NCBI GenBank assembly: GCA_963794655.1
Contig: CAWCEV010000008.1
Span: 744,001-808,000 of the forward strand
DNA from: Roseiarcus sp963794655
GTDB taxonomy: Bacteria > Pseudomonadota > Alphaproteobacteria > Rhizobiales > Beijerinckiaceae
Direction of reading: 5' to 3'
Length of the DNA: 64,000 nucleotides
Below the pieces are notes generated by a model, which was not told where the DNA came from, did no database searches, and saw only the letters and a program-made list of their open reading frames with translations. Position numbers and translations under genes: made by a program. Shown here one piece after another: positions 49,416-58,497 of this stretch (positions are counted from its first letter, which is position 1; each line of letters opens with the position of its first letter).

Positions 49416-51773
49416 ATGAAGCCTGCCTCCGCCTTGCGCCAGTTGCATTGGGCCATTCTCGGGGCGGTTCTCGCCCTCGTCGTCATGGGTCCCGGGCGCG
49501 CCGTGGCGCAGGACGGCCATCCGCTCGACCTCGACCAGACGCGCGCCGCCCTCACCGCGACCGAATTGGCGCTAAGGGACAAGAGCCTCACCGACGCCGA
49601 CCTGCAAGCTCTGAAGACCAAGAACGATGCGCTCGGCGTCGCTCTTCAGGGGGCGGTGGCGGAGCTCACGCCGCGGCTCGCCGCCTCCGCCAAGCGGCTC
49701 GAGGAGCTCACGCCGAAATCGGGCGAAGCCGCGCCCACCACCGACGTCGCGGCCAAAGAGCTTGAGAGCGAGAAGAAGAGACACGACACGCTCGACGCCA
49801 ACCTGCGCGCCGCCCGCGCCATGCTGCTGCAGGCCGACGATCTCTCGACCCGCATCAGCACGGCGCGCCGCCAGTTGTTCGCGCGCCAGACATTCGCCCG
49901 GACGTCGAGCGTTCTCGATCCGCAGCTTTGGGTCGCGGTCTGGCGTCAGGTTCCGATCGCCGCCCAGGTTATGGGAAGCCTGATCGGCAACTGGTTCGAC
50001 GCCGTCGGCGAACGGCTGACGACGGCGGTGAAGATCGGGATCGCGGCGGTCGCGCTCGCACTGCTGCTGGCCGTCGCGCCGCTTGCGTGGCTCACGCGCC
50101 GGGTCATCCGTCGCGACCCCGGTGCGGCCGCGCCGAGCCGGCTTCGCCGGGCGCTCGCCGCCGCATGGATCTTCTTCATCCTGGCGGCTCTGCCGCTCGC
50201 CGGCCTCGGCCTCCTGGCGAGCGCGCTCGACGCGTTCGACCTTTCCGATCCAAGCGTCCAGGGCGTCATCGACGCGGCGCTCGACGCCGCGCGGGCGTTG
50301 ATCGCCGTCAACGCGCTTGCTCGCGGGATGCTCGCGCCGGGTCTTGCCGCCTGGCGGCTCGTACCGGCGAGCGACCGCTCGGCTTCGATTCTCTATCGGG
50401 CCGCCATGGCGATCGCGGCGATCTGGGCCGCCGGGCGGCTGATCGAGCCCACCGCCGACGCGGTCGCCTCCCTCAACATCGCGGTCGCCGGGCGGGGCGT
50501 CGGCGCGATCCTCGTTTGGCTCGTGCTCGCTTCTGCGCTGCGGCAGCTCAAGCCAAGGCGGGAGAACGCCGCCGGACCGGCCCAAACCGACCGCTGGGCG
50601 CCGCTCAAAACGCTCGTCTGGGCGCTCGCGTTCGTCATTCTCGCCGCCGCGCTGACCGGCTACATTGCCTTCGCCACTTTCCTCGTCAACCAGGCGATCT
50701 ACCTCACCGCCCTCGGCAGCCTGCTCTACATCATCGACTGCATCGTTCAGGACGGGACCGGGGCGCTGCTCGCGCCGGACGCGCCGGTCGGGGCGGGACT
50801 CCTGGCGATGGTCGGCCTGCGCCGGAACGCGCTCGCCCAGATCGTCGTCGCTCTGCAAGGCGTGGCGCGGCTCGTGGTGCTGGTGATCGCGATCGCCGCG
50901 GTGCTCGAGCCGTGGGGCGTGCAGTCGCAGGACATGTTCGGCGCGCTGCGATCCGCCTATTTCGGCTTCTCGGTCGGCGGGGTCACGCTGTCGCTGTCGT
51001 CGATGATCGGAGCGGCGGTGGTGTTCGCCGTCGTGCTGTTCGTCACCCGGATGATCCAGGACTGGCTCAGCGCCCGGTTCCTGCCACAGACCCGCCTCGA
51101 CGCCGGAGTCAGGAACTCGGTCAGGACGATCTTCGGCTATGCCGGCGTGGTTGTCGCCGTGCTGCTGGCAGGCGGGCAGATCGGCCTCGACGTCCAGAAG
51201 CTCGCGCTCATTGCCGGTGGCCTCTCGGTCGGCATCGGCTTCGGCCTGCAGACGATCGCCAATAATTTCGTTTCCGGCCTCATCCTCCTGTGGGAGCGCA
51301 CCATCCGCGTCGGCGACTGGATCGTGGTCGGAAACGAACAGGGATTCGTGCACAGCATCAACGCCCGCGCGACCGAGATCGAGACCTTCGATCGCGGCAC
51401 CCTGATCGTTCCGAACTCGAATCTGGTCAGCGGCGTCGTCAAGAACTGGGTCCGCAACGACCGGGTGGGCCGGATCATCGTGGCGGTCAACGTCGCCTAC
51501 GAGAGCGACGTCGATGAGGTGCGCGACATGCTGATCGCCACTGCCAAGGCGCAGGATCAGGTGCTGAAGATTCCAGCCCCGACCGTGCTGTTCGCCGAAT
51601 ATGCGGACTGGGCGCTCAAGTTCAATCTCATCTGCTTCGTCGACGACATCGAGCTCGCCGAGCGGACCCGCAGCGACATCAATTTCGATATCCTGCGCCG
51701 GATGCGCGAAGCAGGCTTGCGCATCCCCTACCCGGCCCTTCCGCCCCCGCCGCCGGACCCGGGGGCCAAGTGA
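49416..51773 (+). CDS. MscS-family mechanosensitive channel, DUF3772 type
   Basis: 785 residues from ATG 49416. A signal peptide (1-31) precedes a periplasmic helical domain (about 38-175, with coiled-coil features such as AKELESEKKRHDTLDANL). Then come about 10-11 helices and the MscS core: pore helix ALIAGGLSVGIGFGLQTIANN, beta domain RTIRVGDWIVVGNEQGFVHS, ending about residue 770. It is a large MscK/YbdG-like relative that releases ions when membrane tension rises. It is divergent from hisZ. Confidence 0.93.
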   Translation: MKPASALRQLHWAILGAVLALVVMGPGRAVAQDGHPLDLDQTRAALTATELALRDKSLTDADLQALKTKNDALGVALQGAVAELTPRLAASAKRLEELTPKSGEAAPTTDVAAKELESEKKRHDTLDANLRAARAMLLQADDLSTRISTARRQLFARQTFARTSSVLDPQLWVAVWRQVPIAAQVMGSLIGNWFDAVGERLTTAVKIGIAAVALALLLAVAPLAWLTRRVIRRDPGAAAPSRLRRALAAAWIFFILAALPLAGLGLLASALDAFDLSDPSVQGVIDAALDAARALIAVNALARGMLAPGLAAWRLVPASDRSASILYRAAMAIAAIWAAGRLIEPTADAVASLNIAVAGRGVGAILVWLVLASALRQLKPRRENAAGPAQTDRWAPLKTLVWALAFVILAAALTGYIAFATFLVNQAIYLTALGSLLYIIDCIVQDGTGALLAPDAPVGAGLLAMVGLRRNALAQIVVALQGVARLVVLVIAIAAVLEPWGVQSQDMFGALRSAYFGFSVGGVTLSLSSMIGAAVVFAVVLFVTRMIQDWLSARFLPQTRLDAGVRNSVRTIFGYAGVVVAVLLAGGQIGLDVQKLALIAGGLSVGIGFGLQTIANNFVSGLILLWERTIRVGDWIVVGNEQGFVHSINARATEIETFDRGTLIVPNSNLVSGVVKNWVRNDRVGRIIVAVNVAYESDVDEVRDMLIATAKAQDQVLKIPAPTVLFAEYADWALKFNLICFVDDIELAERTRSDINFDILRRMREAGLRIPYPALPPPPPDPGAK

Positions 51774-51782
51774 AGCCCCGTC

Positions 51783-52643
51783 TCAGGCCGCGGTCGTCCG
51801 CCCCGCCTCCCAGCCGATGATCGCCTGTTTGCGCGCGAGGCCCCAATGGTAGCCGGTGAGCGCGCCGGAGCGCCCGAGCACGCGGTGGCAGGGCACGACG
51901 AACGAGATCGGATTCTTGCCGACCGCCGCGCCGACCGCGCGCGCCGCCGTCGGCCGTCCGATCTTGCGGGCAATGTCCGAATAGGTCGTTGCCCGCCCCA
52001 TGGGCACGCCGAGCAGCGTCTCCCACACCCGAAGCTCGAAGTCCGTGCCGATGAGCACGACGCGCAGCGGCGCGTCGGGCCGCCATAGCGCCGGATCGAA
52101 GGCCCGGCGGGCGTAGGGGCCGGTCGCGCCCTCGTCGCCAACGAGGCGGGCGCGCGGCCAGCGACGCGCCATGTCGGCGAGCGCCGCCGCGCGGTTTCCG
52201 TCGTCGACAAAGCCGAGACCTGCCATGCCGCGCGGCGCCGCGACGACGATCGCCTCGCCGAAGGGCGAATCATGGAAGCCGTAGGTGAGGACGAGATCGT
52301 CGCGCCGGTAGTCGCCGGGCGTCAGCGCCTCGTGGGCGACGAAGAGATCATGCAGCCGGCTCGGGCCGGATAGTCCGACGTCATAGGCCGCATCGAGCAC
52401 GCTCGCCGAATCGCGCAGAAGCTCGCGCGCCCGCTCGATCGTGATCGCCTGGAGGAACGCCTTCGGCGTCAGCCCTGCCCAGCGCTTGAAGACATGCTGG
52501 AAATGGGAGGCCGAGAGACCGACATGGGCCGCGACTGCGTCGATCGACGGCTGCTCGCGATAGCGGGTGGAGATGAACTCGATCGCGCGCCTGACGGTCG
52601 CGTAATCCGCGCTCGCGTTCAGAGGGACGGGAATATCGAGCAT
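51783..52643 (-). CDS. AraC-HTH plus MGMT (Ada-like) protein
   Basis: 286 residues from ATG 52643 (GAGG eight bases upstream; the longer frame to 52700 has no ribosome-binding site). An AraC-type helix-turn-helix (about 20-112, HVGLSASHFQHVFKRWAGLT) is fused to an O6-alkylguanine transferase domain with PCHRV (Cys252). It lacks the Ada N-terminal zinc domain with the phosphotriester cysteine, so it cannot sense methyl phosphotriesters the E. coli way. It repairs O6-methylguanine and may regulate genes. Confidence 0.93.
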   Translation of the reverse strand: MLDIPVPLNASADYATVRRAIEFISTRYREQPSIDAVAAHVGLSASHFQHVFKRWAGLTPKAFLQAITIERARELLRDSASVLDAAYDVGLSGPSRLHDLFVAHEALTPGDYRRDDLVLTYGFHDSPFGEAIVVAAPRGMAGLGFVDDGNRAAALADMARRWPRARLVGDEGATGPYARRAFDPALWRPDAPLRVVLIGTDFELRVWETLLGVPMGRATTYSDIARKIGRPTAARAVGAAVGKNPISFVVPCHRVLGRSGALTGYHWGLARKQAIIGWEAGRTTAA

Positions 52644-52745
52644 GGCGTCAACCTCAGGCGACAGGCGCGCTTTTGCTCCGCGCGCCGAACCCATAGTCAT
52701 ACGCGCACGCGGCGGCGGGCGCCCACCCGAAAGCGACGATCTCGC

Positions 52746-53324
52746 TTAAACTTCGTCCAGGAGCCCCGTCGGCAGGCCGTCGATGCTGACCATATTTTCT
52801 TCGCGCCGATAGGCCTCGAGGCCCTCTTCACCCTTGGAGCGCGCCCAATTCTCAAGCGAGGGGCGCTCGCCGCGGTAGGCGAACAGCGGCGTCCCGTAGC
52901 CGCAGGAGGTCTGCACGAGATCGATGTGAAGGCGGACGATTTGCCGCGCACCGATCGGTTCGGCGCCGCCGAAGGCTCTCTCAAGCAATTCGCGATAGGC
53001 CGACGAGCCGCGATGCAGGACTTCGCCGCGGCCAAAGAGCCGCATGATGTTCGGCGGACCCTCGAAGGCGCACAGCATGATCGTAAGCCGGCCGTCGGCC
53101 TTGAGATGGGCCGACGTCTCGTTGCCGCTGCCGGTGCGGTCGAGATAGGCGACCGTATGCTCATCGATGACCGCGAAGGCGTCCGTCCCGCGCGGCGACA
53201 GATTGACCCGCGCCCCCGGGGCGGCTGAAGCGGCGAAGAAGATGCGCTGCCGGGCGATGAACTCGCGGTGGCTTGCCTCGAGACTCGGGAATTGCTGGGC
53301 CATGAGGGCCGGATGATAGTCCAT
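52746..53324 (-). CDS. Pyridoxamine 5'-phosphate oxidase-family protein
   Basis: Split-barrel FMN-binding protein, 192 residues. HREFIARQRIFFAASAAPGARVNLSPRG, TVAYLDRTGSGNETSAHL and FEGPPNIMRLFGRGEVLHRG mark the PPOX family. A shorter start at ATG 53303 (MAQQF) is possible. Members often reduce or isomerise flavin-type compounds such as F420-like or general stress proteins; the substrate is unknown. Divergent from the DUF4331 gene. Confidence 0.85.
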   Translation of the reverse strand: MDYHPALMAQQFPSLEASHREFIARQRIFFAASAAPGARVNLSPRGTDAFAVIDEHTVAYLDRTGSGNETSAHLKADGRLTIMLCAFEGPPNIMRLFGRGEVLHRGSSAYRELLERAFGGAEPIGARQIVRLHIDLVQTSCGYGTPLFAYRGERPSLENWARSKGEEGLEAYRREENMVSIDGLPTGLLDEV

Positions 53325-53462
53325 AGGCCCCGCGCATGAAAAGATCGGCGTCGGCCGGAAAAATCAGCGTTTGCGTCCTGTCATACGCGAATCGGGATTG
53401 GCTGCTATGATCCCGTTCCCGAGAGACTTAAGGGGTCTGAGTTTCCGGGAGGAGGAAGCGCC

Positions 53463-54476
53463 ATGTCTAACCATTTCACCGGGCTGAGCCTCGGGCCGCC
53501 GCTCGGCGACCAGCGGCTCGACCTTTGCGATCTCTACGCGTTCCAGTCGCCGGGCGACGGAAGCCGGACCGCCATCATCCTCAACGCGAACCCCAACGCG
53601 GACGCGCTTCATCCGGACGCGATCTACCGCGTCAACATCGACACCGACGGGGACTACCTCACCGATATCGCGTTCTCCTACACCTTCTCGAAGCCCGAGA
53701 ACGGCCGGCAGACGTTCAGCGTGCATATGGCTAAGGGCGCCGAGTCGCGCTCGCCGGAAGCGGTCGGGCAGAAAATCGTCTCCGACGCCGAGTGCTCGTT
53801 CGGGCCAACCCCGAACATCGTCCGCGCCGGTCCCTACATGTTCTTCGCCGGAAGCCGCAGCGACGCGTTCTTCTTCGACTTCGACGGAATCAAGAATTTG
53901 TTCGACATCAGGGGCAAACGCAATTTTACCGAGCCGCATCTCGGCGGCAAATCGCCGTGGACGGGCGTCGACTCGAACACGACGGCGAACGTGTTTTCGA
54001 CCGCGCTCGAGCTGCCGACGAGCGAACTCAATCTCAAGTCGGAGCTCCATGTCTGGGGGCGCTGCAGCCTCAGACGCGACGGCCAGCTCGTTCACGTCGA
54101 CCGCGCCGGCCACCCAAGCGTCAGCAGCTTCTTCAACACCGACGACACCAAGCTCGAATATAACGCCAGCGAGCCCGTCAACGACCGCAACCGTTGGCTC
54201 GAACAATTCATCCATCTCATGGGGCACACCGGCAACTACACGCGCGAGGAAGCCATCGCCGAGATCGGCCGCGAGCGCACGCTGCCGGACGTTCTGAGCT
54301 TCGACCCGTCGAAGCCTGCGGCCTACCCCAACGGCCGGGTGTTCACCGACGACGTGATCAACTACCGCATCGCCTTCCTGACCAAGAACGAGTGCCCGCC
54401 CACTGGCTTGAAGCCGCACACCGACACGCTTCGGGAGTTCCCCTACCTCGGCACGCCGCATGGGAAGAGCGGGTGA
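53463..54476 (+). CDS. DUF4331 family protein
   Basis: 337 residues, with no signal peptide or transmembrane helix. It has the family pattern: DLYAFQSPGDGSRTAIILNANP near the start, an Asp-rich segment IDTDGDYLTDIAFSYTF, and FLTKNECPPTGLKPHTDTL near the end. GGGAGGAGGAAG is a strong ribosome-binding site. The family has no assigned activity. The acidic loops suggest metal binding, which is inference. Solo gene. Confidence 0.85.
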   Translation: MSNHFTGLSLGPPLGDQRLDLCDLYAFQSPGDGSRTAIILNANPNADALHPDAIYRVNIDTDGDYLTDIAFSYTFSKPENGRQTFSVHMAKGAESRSPEAVGQKIVSDAECSFGPTPNIVRAGPYMFFAGSRSDAFFFDFDGIKNLFDIRGKRNFTEPHLGGKSPWTGVDSNTTANVFSTALELPTSELNLKSELHVWGRCSLRRDGQLVHVDRAGHPSVSSFFNTDDTKLEYNASEPVNDRNRWLEQFIHLMGHTGNYTREEAIAEIGRERTLPDVLSFDPSKPAAYPNGRVFTDDVINYRIAFLTKNECPPTGLKPHTDTLREFPYLGTPHGKSG

Positions 54477-54508
54477 GCGCAAGCGCTGCGGGCTGAGGCG
54501 CGCGCCGG

Positions 54509-55189
54509 TCATCGCGAATCGGCGAGCGCGTCCCAGCCCCAGGCGAGCAGCGGCAGCGCGTCGCGGGCGAAGGCGCAGAAGTCCTCGGCCAGCGCCGGCG
54601 AGGCGATCGCGCGCGCCGCGACGGGCCTGAGAGAGATCAGGTTCTTGCGCCGGATCGCGGCGGCGATTTCGGGGTCGTCGGCAGCCTCGAATCCGCGCGG
54701 GGCGCGCTTGAGCGAATCTTCATCCGACAGGGAGAGGCCGGCTTTGGCGAGCTTCTTCGTCATCGCCTTGTAAGCCTTGGGCGCGCGCGCAGCGGCGGCT
54801 CGCAATCGGCCAAGCCGAGCAGCGTCGGGCATATGAAAGCCGGCGGCGAAGAAGCATTCCTCCGGCGACAGGTGGAAGTAGAGCACACCGGGATCGTTCT
54901 TCGCCCCCGACCGGGTCAGCGCGACGCCGGCGTTGGTCTTGTACGGGTCCTTGTTATTGGAGAAGCGGACGTCGCGATGGATGCGAAACGCCGAAGACTT
55001 GCGGTCGCCTTTGATCGGAATTTTCGCTCGTCTCAGCCGCTCGGCGACATCCTCGACCAGATCGCCGAGCGGTCCCTTGACCGCAGTTTCGTAAGTCGAG
55101 CGGTTCGCCTCGAACCACTCCCGGCTCTGATGGAACGCCAGCGCCTTGAAGAACGGCAGCGCCTCGGGACCGAAGCCTTGGAAGCTCAT
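54509..55189 (-). CDS. DUF2461 (TIGR02453) family protein
   Basis: 226 residues from ATG 55189 (MSFQGFGPEALPFFKAL). SREWFEANRSTYETAVKGPL, RIHRDVRFSNNKDPYKTNAGV and DPGVLYFHLSPEECFFAAGFHMPD are characteristic of this family of unknown function. A palindromic repeat (55208-55296) sits directly upstream and occupies the region expected to hold the promoter. The earlier in-frame start (55291) lies inside that repeat and is unlikely. Confidence 0.9.
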   Translation of the reverse strand: MSFQGFGPEALPFFKALAFHQSREWFEANRSTYETAVKGPLGDLVEDVAERLRRAKIPIKGDRKSSAFRIHRDVRFSNNKDPYKTNAGVALTRSGAKNDPGVLYFHLSPEECFFAAGFHMPDAARLGRLRAAAARAPKAYKAMTKKLAKAGLSLSDEDSLKRAPRGFEAADDPEIAAAIRRKNLISLRPVAARAIASPALAEDFCAFARDALPLLAWGWDALADSR

Positions 55190-55207
55190 TGCGTTGTTTG
55201 CGGCTGC

Positions 55208-55296
55208 CGTCGTTGCGAGCGAAGCGAAGCAATCCCGGACCGCCGGCGGTCCCACGAACTCTGAGTTGCTTCGTCGCCTCGCTTCTCGCAACGACG
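55208..55296. repeat. Palindromic intergenic repeat, copy 2
   Basis: 89-bp element bounded by CGTCGTTGCGAGC and CTCGCAACGACG. The inner arms read GCGAAGCAATC and GAGTTGCTTCG. It is the same family as the copy at 47964-48053 but with different loop sequence and a few compensating changes in the stem. It lies 19 bases upstream of the DUF2461 start. Confidence 0.85.
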
Positions 55297-55463
55297 GATC
55301 AGAGTCAACCCACTGTCCCGGATCAGCACACAGGAGACGGGTGGGGTCTCGTGGCCCTTGCTGCGCCAGATACTGAGCGGCGTCTTGCGGCGGTTCGACG
55401 CGTGCCTATGGCGCAGCTTGCCGCTATGGCGTAAATCGAGGCCGGAACGGCGGTGGAGGGCTG

Positions 55464-55901
55464 ATGTTCAAGCATATTCTGATCCCAACGGATGGTTCGG
55501 ATCTTTCGCGCAAGGCGGTTCTTTATGGCGTCCAGCTTGCGAAGGCGTGCGGAGCGAAGGTGACAGGGTTGACGATCGCCGAGCCTTACCGTGTCGCCTC
55601 GATGGACGCCGTGCTCGTGTCAATCGGCGAGGACGAATACGACGAGGAGTCGCGACGCATCTCCGACAGGGCCCTGGAGCAGGTCAAGATGGCGGCGGAG
55701 GCGGCGGGCGTCTCTTGCGAGACGATCCGCGAGGTCCATGACCAGCCCTATCGCGCCATCATCGATTCGGGGCACGCGCTCGGTTGCGACCTGATCGTCA
55801 TGGCGTCGCACGGCCGGCGTGGAATCTCGGCTCTTCTGCTGGGCAGCGAGACCGTCAAGGTGCTGACCCATTCGACCATCCCGGTGTTGGTCTATCGCTG
55901 A
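55464..55901 (+). CDS. Universal stress protein, UspA family
   Basis: 145 residues: HILIPTDGSDLSRKAVLYGVQLA at the N-terminus and the ATP-binding motif SHGRRGISALLLGSETVKVL with the HSTIPVLVYR ending. Such proteins bind ATP and raise survival under starvation or stress. Its 3' end overlaps the convergent permease gene by 10 bases. No operon partner. Confidence 0.95.
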   Translation: MFKHILIPTDGSDLSRKAVLYGVQLAKACGAKVTGLTIAEPYRVASMDAVLVSIGEDEYDEESRRISDRALEQVKMAAEAAGVSCETIREVHDQPYRAIIDSGHALGCDLIVMASHGRRGISALLLGSETVKVLTHSTIPVLVYR

Positions 55902-56899
55902 GCTTCGCGCGGAATTGCCGCGGCGAGCAGGCTATCCTTCGCCCGGTCGGCCCGGCTCTGCCTCAGTCGGACCAGCTGCTGGTCAGCGAGAACGCCGATC
56001 AGGATCACCGCCCCCATGACGGCGAAATTCAGCGAGCTTGGAATGCCCAGCAGATTGACCAGGTTCTGCAGAACCTGGAGGAGGACCGCGCCGAGGACAA
56101 TGCCCAGGACTGACCCTTCGCCGCCGCGCAGGGAACAGCCGCCGAGAACCGCCGCCGCGATTCCATAAAGCTCATAGAAATTGCCGTGAGACGCAGGCGA
56201 GATCGAGCGCGTGTACATTGTCAGGAATATCGACGACGCGCCGGCCAGGGCGCCGCAAATCACGTAGGCGGCCACGATGACCTTCTTCGTCGCGATGCCG
56301 GAAAAGCGGGCCGCCTCTTCGTTCTTGCCGATTGCGAACAGGTAGCGTCCAAACACCGAGCGGTGCAGCAGGACACCCATGATCACGGCAACGATAAGGA
56401 AGATGACAAAGGTGTGCGGGATGCCATAGGTCCGTCCGGTGGTAACCCATTCAAGCGCCGGAAAGCTTTGGCCGAACTCGAATCCGGCCGTCCCGTCGTC
56501 GGTGTACCAGCGCGCGACCCCGCGATAGATCAAAAGACCGCATAGGGTGACGACAAACGGCTGCAGGTTCATGCGCGTGACGAGGAACCCGTGCACGAAC
56601 CCAAGGACTACGCCGAAACCGATAATGATGAGAACGGCGAGAATCCACGGCACGTGATAGTTCGTGAGCAGATCGACGAAGACGACGCCGAACAAGGCGA
56701 ATTCCGAGCCGATCGAAAGATCGATACCGCCCGTTATGATGACGAATCCTTCGCCGATGGAGAACAGGCCGAACAGCCCGACGAGATTGGCGGTGTTCTC
56801 CAGATTGATCGGCGAGATGAAGCGAGGGTTGAGAAACGCTACCACGGCGCCGACGACGACGATGAGGAGGAAAAGCCCGAGATCTTTCTTCAGCATCAA
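55892..56899 (-). CDS. Ribose-type ABC importer permease
   Basis: 335 residues with about 9-10 helices, of the RbsC/BPD_transp_2 family: FVIITGGIDLSIGSEFALFGV and AAVLGGCSLRGGEGSVLGIVLGA are signatures. Its start overlaps the ATPase gene by 4 bases (ATGA). It moves a monosaccharide or polyol across the inner membrane with the ATPase and binding protein upstream. Confidence 0.95.
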   Translation of the reverse strand: MMLKKDLGLFLLIVVVGAVVAFLNPRFISPINLENTANLVGLFGLFSIGEGFVIITGGIDLSIGSEFALFGVVFVDLLTNYHVPWILAVLIIIGFGVVLGFVHGFLVTRMNLQPFVVTLCGLLIYRGVARWYTDDGTAGFEFGQSFPALEWVTTGRTYGIPHTFVIFLIVAVIMGVLLHRSVFGRYLFAIGKNEEAARFSGIATKKVIVAAYVICGALAGASSIFLTMYTRSISPASHGNFYELYGIAAAVLGGCSLRGGEGSVLGIVLGAVLLQVLQNLVNLLGIPSSLNFAVMGAVILIGVLADQQLVRLRQSRADRAKDSLLAAAIPREAQR

Positions 56900-58410
56900 G
56901 CCGCACTCTGCTCCGCTCCGCGGACGGCGAGCCGCATCACGTTCTCTTCGCTGAACTGGTCGCGGTTCAGCGTACCGCTGATCGCGCCTTCCTGCATCAC
57001 GACAATGCGGTCGCTGACCCCGATCACCTCCTCCATGTCGGAGGAAATCATCAAGATGGCGACGCCAGCGTCGGCCAGCCCTCGCATTAGCGAATAGATT
57101 TCGGACTTCGATCCGACGTCAATACCCCGCGTCGGCTCGTCGAAGATCATCACTTTGGGGTTCATCGACAGCCATTTGGCGAGGACCACCTTCTGCTGGT
57201 TGCCGCCGGAGAGCGTGCCCACCCGCGTCTCGACGTCAGCTGTCTTGATATTGAGGGATTGGCGTTGCCGCTCGGCGTTCTTGCGCTCGGCCCCGGAATC
57301 GACCAGGAAATAGCGCGCGAAAGAGAGGATGTTCGGCAGCGAGATGTTCTCGCTCACCGAATCCTCGAGCACGAGGCCGCTGCGCTTGCGATCCTCAGGC
57401 GCGAGATAGATTCCGTGAGCGATCGCGTCCTTGGCCGAATGAATGGAGACGGGTGCGCCGGCAAGGCGAATTTCGCCTTCCAGTTTGGGGTCGACGCCGA
57501 ACACGGCCCGAGCCAGCTCCGTTCGCCCCGCTCCGATCAAACCGGCCATTCCCAGGATCTCGCCCGCTCTCAGCGAGAGGCTCGTCGCGTGCGTGGGATG
57601 CGAAACGGTTCTTAAGCCCGAAACTTCCAGCACGCTCGCGCCGGGCGGCGATTTGGGTGGGATGTAGAGCGACTTGAGATCGCGTCCGATCATGAGGCGG
57701 ATCATCGCGTCGCGGTGGATCTGGTCGCGGTCAAGCTCGCCGACGACCGAGCCGTCGCGCAGGACGACCACGCGGTCGGCGCAGGTTTCGACTTCGTTCA
57801 GCCGGTGGGTGATGAAGATGATCGACACACCGTCGGCCTTGAGCTCGCCGATGACGCGCATCAGCCTGTCGGTCTCGGCTGACGTCAGGCTCGAGGTCGG
57901 CTCATCCATGATGACGATGCGGGCGTTGAGCGAAAGCGCCTTGGCGATCTCCAGCAGCTGGCGTTGCGCAAGGGAGAGGTCGGAAACCAGATCGTCGACC
58001 TCGAAATCGACGTCCAACCGCTTCAGCAACGGCGCAACGATTCGCTTCGTCGTCTTGCGGTCCACGAGCTTAAGAGGACCGGCCGACAGGGGCTCCCGCC
58101 CGATTAGCACATTCGCGCCGACGTCGAGATTCTCGAAAAGGTTCAGCTCCTGATGGACGAAAGCTATTCCAGACCTCAGCGATTCAGATACGGTGAACGA
58201 GTCATGCGAGGCGCCGTCGATCTCGATCGTTCCCTGATCGGGCTTCACCACCCCGCCGAGAATCTTCATCAAGGTCGACTTGCCGGCGCCGTTCTCGCCG
58301 ATGAGCGCCAGAACCTCGCCGCGGCTCACCGTCAGGCTGACGTGGGAAAGGGCGCGGACGCCGGGATAGCTCTTGCTGATGTCGATCAACCGAAGGAGGG
58401 GATCGGCCAA
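56896..58410 (-). CDS. Ribose-type ABC importer ATPase
   Basis: 504 residues, a fused pair of nucleotide-binding domains as in RbsA/MglA. The first has GENGAGKSTLM, signature LSLAQRQLLEIAKAL and IVIMDEPTSSL; the second has the degenerate Walker A region and LSGGNQQKVVLAKWLS with MIFDEPTRGIDVG. The start is TTG 58410 (AAGGAC upstream). It follows the binding-protein gene by 87 bases. Confidence 0.95.
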   Translation of the reverse strand: MADPLLRLIDISKSYPGVRALSHVSLTVSRGEVLALIGENGAGKSTLMKILGGVVKPDQGTIEIDGASHDSFTVSESLRSGIAFVHQELNLFENLDVGANVLIGREPLSAGPLKLVDRKTTKRIVAPLLKRLDVDFEVDDLVSDLSLAQRQLLEIAKALSLNARIVIMDEPTSSLTSAETDRLMRVIGELKADGVSIIFITHRLNEVETCADRVVVLRDGSVVGELDRDQIHRDAMIRLMIGRDLKSLYIPPKSPPGASVLEVSGLRTVSHPTHATSLSLRAGEILGMAGLIGAGRTELARAVFGVDPKLEGEIRLAGAPVSIHSAKDAIAHGIYLAPEDRKRSGLVLEDSVSENISLPNILSFARYFLVDSGAERKNAERQRQSLNIKTADVETRVGTLSGGNQQKVVLAKWLSMNPKVMIFDEPTRGIDVGSKSEIYSLMRGLADAGVAILMISSDMEEVIGVSDRIVVMQEGAISGTLNRDQFSEENVMRLAVRGAEQSAA

Positions 58411-58497
58411 ATGCGGTCCTTAAGCAAAAGACGGCGCCGCGCCTAAGCGCGACGCCTCGGAGTCGAGCCAACGAGCGACGCGTAGCGTCCGCCCGCC

